NCBI GenBank assembly: GCA_013396915.1
Contig: VWZL01004605.1
Coordinates: 62,001-126,000 of the forward strand
From: Stercorarius parasiticus
Taxonomy: Eukaryota > Chordata > Aves > Charadriiformes > Stercorariidae
Direction of reading: 5' to 3'
DNA: 64,000 nt
Positions 48,655-59,475 of this stretch are shown here, piece by piece (position 1 is the first letter of the stretch; the number at the start of each line of letters is the position of its first letter). Below the pieces are notes generated by a model. That model saw only the letters and a program-made list of their open reading frames with translations, searched no databases and was not told where the DNA came from. The translations under genes were made by a program, and so were the position numbers.

Positions 48655-50147
48655 TTATCTTTGGAAAAGGAAACAGCCAATATAACTGCAAACTACCGGT
48701 CTGACCACTCATTTTTCATTCTTACAACCACAGAACATACAAGCAAAAAAAACCCCTATCTCAGAGATTAAAGGGAACTCAGACTGGCGGCTTATTTAAA
48801 TGAAGTCTCTCAAGTTGTTTAAGGCTGAAAATCACACCTGTGCCAAGAGCTGGGCACAGAGATGAAGGGCCAGGTCCAGTAACGGACGTAGGGCTCTGCA
48901 ATTCCCTGGTTTTAGACCAGAGCCCCAGGCTGGGGACAGCCCTGGCCCTGCAGTGCACGAGTTGAGCCTGGGAGAGGGCTGGGTCTGTGCACAAAAGCAA
49001 ACACGTGTGTGCCCACGGACCTTTCGAAGAAACTTGAAGAAAGGAGGGCGCGGGGCTGCTGCTCTCGGTTTGGGATTTCGGCACCAAAGTTCAGCTTCAA
49101 CCCCATGTTAGATTCCTAAATCCTGAACTGCTTCTAGGCAGTCAGCGATGATTCAAGGCTGGCTCTGAAACCATTAAAAATTGCACGAGGTCTCAACTTC
49201 TGTCCTTGGCTGTCTTTCAGGGGTGCTGCTCATGGCATACTTTGGTGACTAACTTGTAAATCAGCCTGCTCCTGGCTCTCCGTCCAGAGCTGAGCAACTC
49301 CCTGCTGACAGTAATAAACACTGACCACAGAGGACAGAGATCTGCTGGCTTGTACACCCCTACAAGTCCGGAGAAACCTCATTAACTTCATCTGGGGCTG
49401 CTCCTGATTTGCATTGGTTTAACTGAATAACAGACTTTGGCTGGAAATGGACACGAGCAGCAAATCAGCTGCAGCACAGCACAGGCTGAGATGGAGGAAG
49501 GCTTAGGAAGGCCTTTTTTCACGCTAAAGCACAATATGAAGTTCCCTCCTGCTGCATGCAGTCCAGCAGTCACAGTGCATCATTGTCTTTCATCGTTTGG
49601 TGTTATTGCTGATTTTAACTAGGAGAGAGAATCAGGCCCAGGATGATCTTCCCTGAAGCTTTTTGTCCCAAATCACCCTTTGCTGCGTGACCATGCTGGA
49701 AGTTGATGCTACATGGAAGTGCAGCTAGAAGCAAGATGCAGCACGTTCTTCTGCTGGTACCAAGTCTTGCTCATTGCAGGCAGTTTGTTTGACTCATCCA
49801 TCCTCAGCCACCTCAGCCTCAACTATTAATTTCCAACACTCTCCCTGTGTCAGCTCGCCAGGAAGGCTGTGTCCTGAAGATAATGCTCAGCTGTCCCTTG
49901 CTGCTGGAGGAACATGCCTGAGAAACGTTTCTCTCGGCTCAACCAGTCCCGAAATGCTGGTGATGAATTCAGTCCTTTGCCAATACTGTATGAAACTGCA
50001 TTTCTTACGACCACTGCCATTTACATAATGCAATATCCATATGGTGATTGTTTTATTTATGTTTCCCTTACTTCAAGGCAGAGGAAGCCAGCAGCTGGAG
50101 CTGTGAGATAGGGGCACCCACCAGTTGCTGGGCTGTGTTGTTCACAG

Positions 50148-50169
50148 GGGTGATAAGCTTTTATCACCC
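50148..50169. repeat. perfect 9-bp inverted repeat with paired GATA motifs
   Basis: GGGTGATAA, a 4-base spacer GCTT, then TTATCACCC. Each arm holds a TGATAA (GATA-factor type) motif, placing two in opposite orientation. A binding role is inference. Confidence 0.6.
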
Positions 50170-51131
50170 ACTGGGAGTTAGGATCTTGTCTAAGAGATAG
50201 CATCCATCCCTTGAAAACAGAACAGAGCTCTCACTGTTTGCCTGTCTGAAAGGAAAGAGTTTATAACCCCAGACTTTACAGTGACTGTAGGCTAAAACAT
50301 GACATAGCTTGATTGTCTTTATTTCTTGACTCATTCTGTTGCAAGTCACAATGTGAGCATTTGCTTCCTTTGCATCAAAAGAGTTTAATTGTGTTTGCAT
50401 TACCCCCTTGTCTGTATTTGCCACTGGAAGTCTTAAAAAAAAATCTCCCCCTCCTATCTGACTTTGGTTCTGCTAATCCCTACCCACCCTTTGAATCAAT
50501 TAAAGGGCAGTTTACGGTTTGCAAAGAGCAAAAGTGTAAATGAGAAGCAATTCCTTTGGCCATCCAGTGTGTAACTGGAGGACATTTCAAACACAAAACA
50601 GGAAAACGGGTTACTTCACTGGCTTGTTTCTTTTGCTCTTTGGATTTCATACCAAGGGAGACAAAGGGTAACTGTTGATGTTTTGTTTTTATAATTAAAA
50701 TAACATCATAGGATTAGCTATACTGTGACTGGATAGGATCTGTATGGAAAGTTCTACAGTTAAAAAGAAAACAGGAAGGTTTCAGAAGGTTTATTTTTAA
50801 TTAATCTACAGAATTATCTTCTGTGTTATTTCTGCATGTGGATTCCTAGTGATTTTGAAGGAATTTCAACCTTCTCCACAGAAAGGGAAATTTGGCCAGT
50901 TTCCTATGTTAGCCAAATAATTTTGTAAGAAAATGTAAAGCTACATGGTCTGGTTTTATTATCTGTTACTCTGATTTTACACCTTTGTGATTCCATCTAT
51001 TGAAGAAATTACTTTACAGGGGCTATGAAGCTAGGAAATCTGTATAAAGCAAGATGCTGCAAATTCCCAAGGGAGGCAGTTGCCATTTGTTTCAGTGGCT
51101 CTTGTTGTTTTCTGTCTCTCGACAACCACAG

Positions 51132-51365
51132 TCTGAGAAAAGTGAGGCTCAGGCTGCAAAAGTAGATGTGACCCCAGCCGGAGCCGAGCCCCAGCTAGAG
51201 CAAAAGGGCCCTGCTGCGAGACAGAGCAATCCTCAGCCACGCTTCAAGCTTCCGCCACTGTCTTTGCAGGCACAAGCGTTGCTTTTTTGGGGGCAGGCTG
51301 TCTGCTTTGGTGTGGTTTCCATTTTATTTTGTGTGGCTGCTTCCCTAGAAGGGTATCCTTTACAG
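51132..51365 (+). other. exon-like open segment, unproven
   Basis: The 234-bp segment (78 codons, no stop) lies between a pyrimidine-rich 'TTTTCTGTCTCTCGACAACCACAG' acceptor-like sequence and a 'CAG|GTATAA' donor-like sequence. It lies inside an open frame of 105 codons. It is richer in G, C and CpG than its flanks. Its first part is polar and rich in Ala, Glu, Gln and Pro ('SEKSEAQAAKVDVTPAGAEP') and its end is hydrophobic. No family is recognised and no companion exon was found, so chance is quite possible. Confidence 0.15.
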
Positions 51366-54300
51366 GTATAAAGGCCAGTTGGGCAACGACAGTGACACAG
51401 TAAACTCTGGCATGACTTAAATTCTACAGACTCGTCTCTGCAGTCTGTTGCACAAGCATCCTACATCCTTAAGTTCTATACGGTGGCTGGATATGACAGT
51501 CTAAAATCTCGTGATGTCTTTACATGATTAGACATCTCAAACTGCTGTCTTCACAACATAAAAGGCTTGAAAACAATGAGAAAGAGGAAAGAGAAACCTT
51601 CACTTCATCCCCAACCTCAATTCCAACACTCAGTAGTTGAATTCCCATGGAATCACTTGTGTTGGGTAATTTCTTAGAAGGATGAATCTTGCTTTTAATA
51701 TTCTGCATTAGCTTTTAATTATAATATTAATAACATTGCATGTAAAGGATTTATCTTTTTTTATAAACAAACACTTTTTAAGGGTACCGGTTTGAGTTTC
51801 TGAACCATCAGCATACTTAAGGAACAGAGCCGGATTTGATCCAATATTCAGATGCCTCTGTGCTCTAGAAAGTCAAGTGTGTTTCATGGTGTAAATTGCC
51901 TTTAGGAGACGATTTATTCCTATACCTGTTTGGTCTGAAGTGAAATATTCCTGGGAATTCCTCACTCCTACATACATTTTTCCAAGGAAATTCTTGTGAC
52001 ATATCAAAGGAGACATTTGTATTTCCAGAGCACAGCAGGAAGGGAGGAAGCATAATGCTTTTTCCAACTTGATTCTGAGGGTGGGATTTTCATGAGTGCT
52101 TATCACTGGAATAGCTTTACTCCCACTTAATGAATGACTTACGGGCTTCTGAGGGCTCCAGGACAGAGTGCCTGTTACATGCCTCAGTGACTCCTCTAAA
52201 TTGGTTAATTTCTACTACTTCTGCTATTGCAACATTTTTAACAGTTGAGATGAAGAGGAAGAATGGGATGGGAAGGAAGTGGTGTAGAGGCTTGACTCTT
52301 ATTTGTGCTCTTCTATGAATTAATTTATAATTTGGCAAAGTAGACCAGGGCTGTGTTCACACAGTGTTGATTCAGTATGCGTCTTCGGAGGTTTCTCATT
52401 CGACAGTGGTACAGAAAGAGTCAGTAGGATACAGTAGACCCATCAATTTTAGGGTGTTCAAACTAGGACTCTTAGTTTTCATCTGTGAAAAAGGGGGAAT
52501 AATCTTTCCTTAATGTTGTGAAGTCTTGTGATGGTAAATCCACAGCTTCTGAGATGAGGAGGGAGCTCCAGATACTTAGACTTTGCATGTGAATGGACAG
52601 GGCCATCAGGCTTCATGCCTGTAGCAAGCACTGGGTGGCCAGCTAGCCCACCAGCAGTGCACCAAACTGAGCCCTGCTTTGACTTTGGTCTTGAAGGTCC
52701 CTTTGACATCTGATGTTGTCCTCAGGAGGAGGAAAGCAAGGAGCAGAAGCAGTGGTGGCAGAGAGGCGAGAGGGAGGGCAGGCAGGACTGACAGGCAGCA
52801 CTACTCATCTCAGTGGGGATGCTGAATTCAAGGAGGAAGGTGAGACAATAATGCCCCCTCTCTGCAAAGTGGGGTGACCTCTGAGGATGAGTCACGCCTG
52901 CCGCCACTTCCCACAGCGTTATCTGCTTCTGATGTGACCAAATGCTGAAGTGAAAGAAATGTCCTTCCACAGCAATGAAAGGAGAATGAACAATGACAGG
53001 AGTTAAAGCATAACAAGGGAAATGTGAGTGAAAAAGCTCCCCCCACACACTGCAGCCAAACCCAAGCAGGGAAGAGAAGGCTATCTGTGCACCCCCGTCC
53101 ATCCAGACACGGCGGTGAAACCCTAGCAAGGGATGTGGGGGTACAGCTGTGGGGGCCAGGTATCAGCCTCAGCTCTGCGCACCTACTGGAAACCTTCAGA
53201 TATCGGCAGGGGGACTTTGCTTGCAAACCAGGGGAAATTATTCTGCAAAGGGCTGCCTTTCGTTGGGTTGAATAACAAGCTGGAAAGCAGCAGTCCTGCA
53301 GAGGTGGGTACTCGGCACCGCTCAGGCACGCAGCACGGACGCGCATAAAAGACACTTCACCTTAAATACGAGATCAACTTACCCAGGGTCAGGTTCATAC
53401 CTTCATCTGACGTTGACCTTTATGAATTTACCTGGAGGTAAAACTGAAATGCTTTGACTGTGCCGTGTTTTCACATCACGATGCCTCGTCTGCATTTCCC
53501 TAATGCAAAGCACAAATTGTTATTAGCCACAGAGATAGGAAGATAAAAGTCAACCGTTGTCCTCAACAAAAGAAGCAAAGAAGCGAGCATGTTGGAAATA
53601 GGAGATTCGTTTTGTTTACAGAAAGTTTTTAAATTTCTCTCACACTGATCTGAAGAAATCACAAGGGGGACAGGGGGAAAAGCGTTATTCTTGATGTGCA
53701 AATATCATTGAAAGATATTTTTGATGGCAATGCTTGTACGAAATAGGGGTACACGTGAATGTCTCCCACATAGGAATAGTCATGCATGCTTTTGATTGCT
53801 ATATATATTCGGTGGGTTCAGATGCATTGGTTATTTCTCAAAGTTCACAAATACTGAGTTTTTCAGTGGACTATCATTATGCAATCAATTACTAACTAAT
53901 TTTTTTATATATGTATTTTTATATTACCCAGTAATTCTATGGGATTTGAGATATCTACTTGTACTTCAGAGGTCCATAAAAATGCTGAAAGGCTGCAACC
54001 TCCGAATATTTCCCGTTTCACCTCCCACTTGAAACAGGACAATCACTAGTGCTAAATGAGATTGAGGGTATTTGCAAGGTCTTTTTAAAGAATAAATACA
54101 TTCTTAAATTTTTCAGAGTACTGGAAATAGCTTCTGTCCCTGAGATCAAACAGTTCCTGAGCTAAGACAGATCCAAGACATTCCCCAGGTCAATAATGTC
54201 ACCCGTCTACTGAGCGACAGCAAAATCTGGAGCCCTTTGGGGCAATAATTTTTATGGTACAGATATTGGTCACAGAAATTACTCTTTCAGTTCTGTTGGT

Positions 54301-55539
54301 GTAATTTGCATACAGCAATGCTTGTCATCAGTAAACAGGAAGCTGATTTTGTCAGAAACCCTGCCCTGCCCCTGAAGCAGCTGTCCTGCTTCCACCTCTC
54401 CTCGGAGTACCACAGCCTCAGTGTTGAACTCCGCTTTCCCCATCTGCAGTGTCTTGTTCGAGCTGCTAGCACTGACTTTCACACCTCCTAATCCCCAGTC
54501 CCACGGATCCGTGTGGCCTTCTCTGTGCACCAGATGTTCATTTCTGCAACTGCTCTGGAGCCTGTAAAGTTTTGCAGTCAGATAAAATAACTCACAGCCT
54601 TTAGGGGAGGTTGAGCTCAGTCCATGTCTGACAATGGTGAAAGACATGGACTCCGTTTAGGTCCCACACACATCTACCATGGTTGCCTGATGTCAGACTT
54701 CAGTCTTTTCTCCCTTTTGTGTTGGCCTGTATGGAATTAATGTTACGTTCACCTTTAGTCCCACCTAGCAAGAAAAATATATAGCTATATGAAGAAAATA
54801 AGAGGATATAACGGTGCTTGTTGAAAAAGATGCATGCTCATCACTAAAATGTGTAGTGATGAGGCAAGCCAAGAAAGCGACCTGTATAAGAAATTGTTTT
54901 CCCTGTTGGTTAAATATGAAAATCAGATTTTTTCAAAAGTTATGGGGAAGGGCTGGACAGTACTGTAACTGCAGGTAGACAAGGGTCAGTTTTGGGCTTA
55001 TTCCAGGAGAGGATCAGGAGAGTAAACTGGGATTGTTTTGTTTTGGTAGAATTTGTCAGTTAGGTTATAGTTTGCAAACCTCAGTTCTAAACTCAGCTTC
55101 TTCGCATCAAGAGAATTTCAAGTGTCTGTGTTGGAGAAATTCCAGAAGCTTCTGGTGTTTCCAATAGAAGACCAAAGTTTTGCATGATCTGAAGAGGTAC
55201 GTTTCGGTTCTGGTTAGCACTGAGAACACTAACCAAGAAAAACAGAAGAAACGTCTGTCTTAGAAAACCATAAAATTATCTTGCAAAGTTTCAGGTGAAC
55301 AGAATAAACAATTGAAACAGGAGCTCAGGATGAGCAGGGGAATGCGCTCCCTTGCTTTCACATGCCCATCTGAAACACATTTTCAACCTTTCTGAGGCTC
55401 ATCCTTGCTGAGGAAAGAAAAATACACGTCTATTTAGGCTGCTATTGCTCTGGTTGGGAAACTGGAGAAGCCGTAGTTGCTATTTTTACAAGTTTGCTTC
55501 CTTCAGGGGAGAGATATCTTAGGGTTGAGGGGGAGGCAA
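51366..55539. other. single-copy non-coding stretch
   Basis: No gene was recognised. A possible scrap of MIR-like repeat, 'GGAACAGAGCCGGATTTGAT' then 'CCAATATTCAGATGCC', lies at about 51821-51856. The longest frame in the window (175 codons, minus strand, 52828-53355) is Cys- and Ser-rich without a motif. It overlaps frames on both strands in a locally GC-rich segment. A phrase at 54228-54265 weakly resembles the old dispersed repeat. Confidence 0.45.
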
Positions 55540-56205
55540 TGTGATCTCTTTTTCTATTTTTATAAAGGGCCTGGGGATGCACCGGGAAGCTGCAGAGCTG
55601 TGCAGTTGAAAGTCTTCAGCTCCTCTTTTGAGATACTAAAGGAGGAACAGTTAGAAAAGCATGGCCTAATTAAGGATATCTAATATGGTTTCAGGAAGGG
55701 AAGGGCATGCCTCATTAACTGGCTGGAATTCTTTGAGGATATTGCCTCTGAGGGAGACCAAAAAAAAGGCAACTCACTGTGAGCATTGTGTACCTCACTG
55801 GGCTGGAGGAGAATAAAACACAGTTAGGAAAGTCTGGGGTTGATACCTACATTTCAGAGTGGGTAAAAATATAATATGAAATTAACCGGTATTTAAACCT
55901 GCAGGGAGTGGAACCATTTCTTAGTTCTTGAAATCCTGGGTGCATTCTTGCCTTTAATCTTTTCTTTTTTAAAAAAAAATTAAATTATTGTTATTGATAT
56001 AATTGGCTTTTGTGATTCAGCTGAATCAAAAACCGCAGCACTTCCAGATGATATTGTGCTAAATTTGGAGGGCAATGAGGAAAATTGCAATTAGATACAG
56101 ACAGAGTTAAATGCTTTTTAAAGTTTCTAGCATGGCAGATGGCATATCCAATAAAGGTCAGATAATAAGCATCATGATAATAAGCCACAGACCACAGAAT
56201 CAAGA
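55540..56205 (+). pseudogene. fossil reverse-transcriptase fragment of an ancient CR1/L2-like LINE
   Basis: Three reverse-transcriptase landmarks lie in order on the plus strand. At 55564-55680 a frame reads KGPGDAPGSCRAVQL, then LKEEQLEKHGLIKD, matching the (K)xxPxNYRPVSL and LEKHxLIxDxQHGF region. After one in-frame TAA (55681, where the family has Gln) the same frame continues YGFRKGRACLINWLEFFED, matching QHGFRKGRSCLTNLLEFFE. At about 56048-56077 PDDIVLNLEG occupies the place of the catalytic ADDT block. 'GGCAGATGGCATATCCAATA' (56131-56150) fits the downstream WQMxFNxxKC segment. The intervening sequence is frame-broken. Spacing agrees with the family. This remnant is much older than the CR1 copies with tails. 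Confidence 0.72.
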
Positions 56206-58224
56206 AAAAGGTGGTGCGAATGGAGTATTTCTGTGTATACTGACAGCTTTAATGTGGGAATTGTGGGAGATGCAGTTTTCCCAGACCTGCGCAGAAACAG
56301 AGTCTAAAATGCTTTGAGTTATCTTTGGGAGAGAAAATGTCTCAAAAAGGGAAATCATGCACATTTTGATAGGGGAAGAGTAAGAGTTGCAAATGAACCT
56401 GCCCAATGCAGCAGTAGTGGGGCTTGCAGCTGAGGGAGAGCAAGAGCTCATGGTGCAGGGAGAGTCAGGTTGGGGTGTGGGATTAGCGTTGGTGGGGATG
56501 TGGAGGCAAAGAAGTCATTCAAGTTCCTCTCACCTGGGAATGGCATGGGGCCAGTTTGGCAGCTCACCTGGCTGCCTGGCCATCCCAAAGGCTGCAGGAC
56601 CGGCTGAGTGCAATGTTGTCTGCTTGCAATCTCTGGGAACCCTGTTGAGAGCCCGTCTGCTTGGAGGAGGGGTGTTGTCCTCATAAGCTCTCAACCACCT
56701 GGAGATTCCTTCAGAGCTAGGGTGCATGTTTTTGACCCAAGTGTGCTCTTCAGAGCTTGCAAAAGATCAATCCCCTTGATTTTCTACATAATCAGTCCTT
56801 CCACGTTGATTGCTTGGAAAAGCAAGGTATTTCTTGTGGTTGCAAGAGACAACTGGACCCTGAGAGCTCAGATGTGGGGGTTGAGAAACAGTCCTGTGAC
56901 TCAGGGGAGGTTTTGTTCCCTGCTGAGCAAAGGGACCTTTATTAGAAGAAGGAAAGCAGGTGTTAGAGGGGAAGGAAATGGGGAAATCCTTGTGTTTCTT
57001 TTAATATCTCTGAAATCCTAAGAGCTTTGAAAGAATCTCATCTATTATGTTTCTGTTAACTATGCCCCTTTGCAATTTGTCATGAGACTGAGCACACGTC
57101 ACTCTTCACTTAGATGAAAGAGGATGGACAACTAGAGGTGGAGGGGCAGAGAGAGGGGACTGCAGTGAAAACCTGCCAGTGAAGCAGCAGACAGCAGACA
57201 TGAGTAGGAGCATAGCCTTGATGGAGGGAGGTCACTCATGAACAAGGGCAGGGTCAAATACACCTTGACCATCACCCCTTCTCCTCAGCCCCACAAGGTC
57301 TGCTCCCAGACAGGGTCCAGGCCCTCCCTGGGGACTGCCCCTGCCCCCTAAGGCTCAACAAGAATCTCTCTCTGCTCTGCTACTCCCCAAAACCACCTTC
57401 CAGTGTGGATGTAGAAGAGCCACTCTTTTTTTACCCTTGCTTGAGGAAAAAACAGCTTGAGTGTCATTGCTTTGCAAGGGTGCCAGACTGGTGTTCCCGT
57501 GTTCATCCGCAGGCTAGTTACAGCAAATGCAGTGTAAGGGAGATGCTTCCAAGCTATTTCCTGAGTATTTGTCCTTGCTTTCTGATTTGTGCTGTGGGGA
57601 GGGCTCTTTTTTCAAGGGCCAGCCTCTCCCCATGTCTCTAAGGGCTGTACGAGTGCTGAAAACAAAGAGAGCCGCCTCCTACTGAGTCTCTGATGTGGGA
57701 TGAAGGTAGGAGCAAGCAGCCAGGGATGTCTGCGAAAGTGGGGAGGGAGAGAAGCCGGGGGAAGCCAAGAGACAGAGCCGGTCACCGTGACAGACCACGT
57801 TCGGGGATGACTATTCGTCTGTCAACCACATTTTTAAAGTCTTGCAGTGCCAAAGCATTTACCTCTGGGATAAGAAGCATAATTTAGTTTCCAGAGGTTA
57901 TTCAGTTCTTGATCTCTGGCTTAGCACAGCCAGTGAGGATATTACCCACAATGACTGTTTTGTGAGGAATGCATCTGGCTTTGGGGAACCAAAATATTAA
58001 ATTCATTTTGCCTAAATCACTGGCTAACCTTCAGCAGGGAGGAATTAGGGCAAATTTTGTGTGAGGCGAGTTTAGAGGTGGAAGTGCTTGAGTTTTTGTG
58101 TGCACTGACAGATGTGTATCAATGTCCCCTAAGCAGTGTCTTTCTAGCACCAAATTGTCCATGGGGAAAACCCTAGCTTATAGTTGACCGAGGTCAATCT
58201 GAGCCAGTGACTAACCAGCAAAAG
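56206..58224. other. single-copy non-coding stretch
   Basis: No gene was recognised. Overlapping frames of up to 137 codons (56608-57021) have no known motif. The segment 57290-57350 is C-rich. Confidence 0.45.
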
Positions 58225-58400
58225 GCTTCAGAGACTATTATCTGTTCTTAGCATTGGACTAGGACTCCAAGGGGTTATTTGGCTGGGTGCTGTATGAATA
58301 CAAGGGAAAAAATAGTACTCTGTAGGCCTGTAACCTGGAAAATAAAGACAGACTTTGAAATTGTGGGTCAACTATAGTCTAAAAGAGTTTTACCAGTGAC
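58225..58400 (-). repeat. ancient amniote dispersed repeat (copy 3, inverted)
   Basis: The plus strand reads 'GACTAGGACTCCAAGGGGTT', 'GGCTGGGTGCTGTATGAATA' and 'AAAGACAGACTTTGAAATTG'. This is the antisense of the same family as copies 1 and 2, where the order is ggaccaggaccccattgtgct, aggcgctgtacaaacaca and agacagacaaagg. It includes more of the body upstream of the core than the other copies. Confidence 0.6.
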
Positions 58401-58892
58401 TTGAAAAGGGCCAGAATTTAATTGAAATATACAGAAATGATCAAATGCATACATAGGTTACTCAGTGTCTCAGAAGAAACAAAAAAGAGGCAGGAAAACG
58501 GTAGGCTTCCTACACTTATTTGGTTGACCATGTTTTCAGATTATTATACCGAAAAAAGCTGTCCAGGAAATACATGCATGTATGGGCATTTGTGCTGTGA
58601 AAAACCGTACACCTACAAAAAACCAAACAAATAATTAAGGTGTTGCACATCCATTCCCCCACCTGCATGTTCTCTGATCTCACAGCACAGCACGCTTTGC
58701 ACACCAAAACGCACGAGAAATACGTACACGTCTGGGTTAAAATCCCAGAGTCCTAGACTGGGATCAACAGTCCCCAAGGACTTCAGGGCAGAACTTGGTG
58801 CTGATAAGCAACCTTCAGTCCTGGGATCTTCCCATGATCTTCCCAGGTCATCTTCCCAGTGCGCAGCCCCCCCAGCCCCCAGCTGTGGCCGT
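58401..58892. other. spacer between two inverted old repeats
   Basis: No gene was recognised. It contains a small imperfect tandem repeat at 58825-58858. Confidence 0.45.
58825..58858. repeat. three imperfect copies of a 10-bp unit
   Basis: GATCTTCCCA at 58825, GATCTTCCCA at 58836 and CATCTTCCCA at 58849, with spacers of one and three bases. Confidence 0.75.
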
Positions 58893-59010
58893 GCAGCTCC
58901 TCGGCGCCAGGGCAGCACTCTCTGTTTGTACAGCGCCTAACACAATAAGCTGCCAGTCAGATTTGCAGGCTGCTGTGTAATCTTGTGATATTAATAATAT
59001 AATGATAGCA
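58893..59010 (+). repeat. ancient amniote dispersed repeat, 3' end (copy 4)
   Basis: 'CAGCTCCTCGGCGCCAGGGC', 'TCTGTTTGTACAGCGCCTAA', 'CACAATAAG' and an 'ATTAATAATATAATGATA' tail match the family core tttgtacagcgcctagcacaatgggg and its (AAT)-type tail. The tail is the best preserved of the five copies. Confidence 0.65.
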
Positions 59011-59029
59011 TTATAACTGGACCATTCAA

Positions 59030-59400
59030 CTCTGTAGTTTGTTCTTCTATAAATGATTTATAAGTTTTATGCATTTTATATGCCTCTCATTAAAAATGCA
59101 TTGAAAAATACTATCAAAATACCATTTTGTGAGGCTCAGGCTCTCTTTATTCTTGTTACAGCCATCTGCCATTAAGCTTTAATAACTGACTGATTATAAT
59201 TTATTAATTTATCACCTGTTCTTTATACAGTTGGATAAAATAATTGTCAACCAATGTGGAATGGCCTCCTATTGTGTTATTAATCCCCAAAGCAATTAGA
59301 AAACCCACTGATTGCACAAGCCGTTGAAAATGGGCAGTAACTCATGTTAGAAACGATCTGCAGTGCTCACATCAGCACGCTTGGTGCGTGATTGGTAATA
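59030..59400. promoter_or_regulatory. candidate conserved non-coding element
   Basis: The block is repeat-free, AT-rich but not simple sequence, and nearly devoid of CpG. It is dense in homeodomain-like sites, for example TTTATAAGTTTTATG, ATAATTTATTAATTTATC and AATAATTGTCAACCAATG. This texture is typical of developmental enhancers in vertebrate gene deserts. Conservation has not been tested and the role is inference. Confidence 0.3.
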
Positions 59401-59455
59401 AGGTTTCTGTCGCCAGTGTGAATTTGAAAGGGGCAGATTAGCTAGGGAGGATTTT

Positions 59456-59475
59456 ATATTTATTTATTTATTTTA
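59456..59475. repeat. (TATT)n microsatellite, short
   Basis: Four to five TATT units. Ordinary simple sequence. Confidence 0.8.

Larger units (their letters stand above)
47491..51131. other. single-copy non-coding stretch
   Basis: No gene was recognised. Poly-A runs occur at 48571-48579 and 48638-48654 (17 A), and an inverted repeat with GATA motifs lies at 50148-50169. Overlapping ORFs at 48779-49106 on the minus strand have no known domain. Confidence 0.45.

Noticed and set aside
52660..52715. CTTGAAGGTCCCTTTGACAT resembling a CR1 3' end
   Set aside because: The preceding and following CR1 blocks are missing, and the match is too short.
52828..53355. Longest frame in the window (175 codons, minus strand)
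   Set aside because: The locally GC-rich sequence has few stops on either strand, and frames overlap in several phases. The translation is Cys/Ser-rich with no domain.
54225..54275. Possible sixth copy of the old dispersed repeat
   Set aside because: Only the CCTTTGGGGCA and GGTACAG phrases agree. The diagnostic core is absent.
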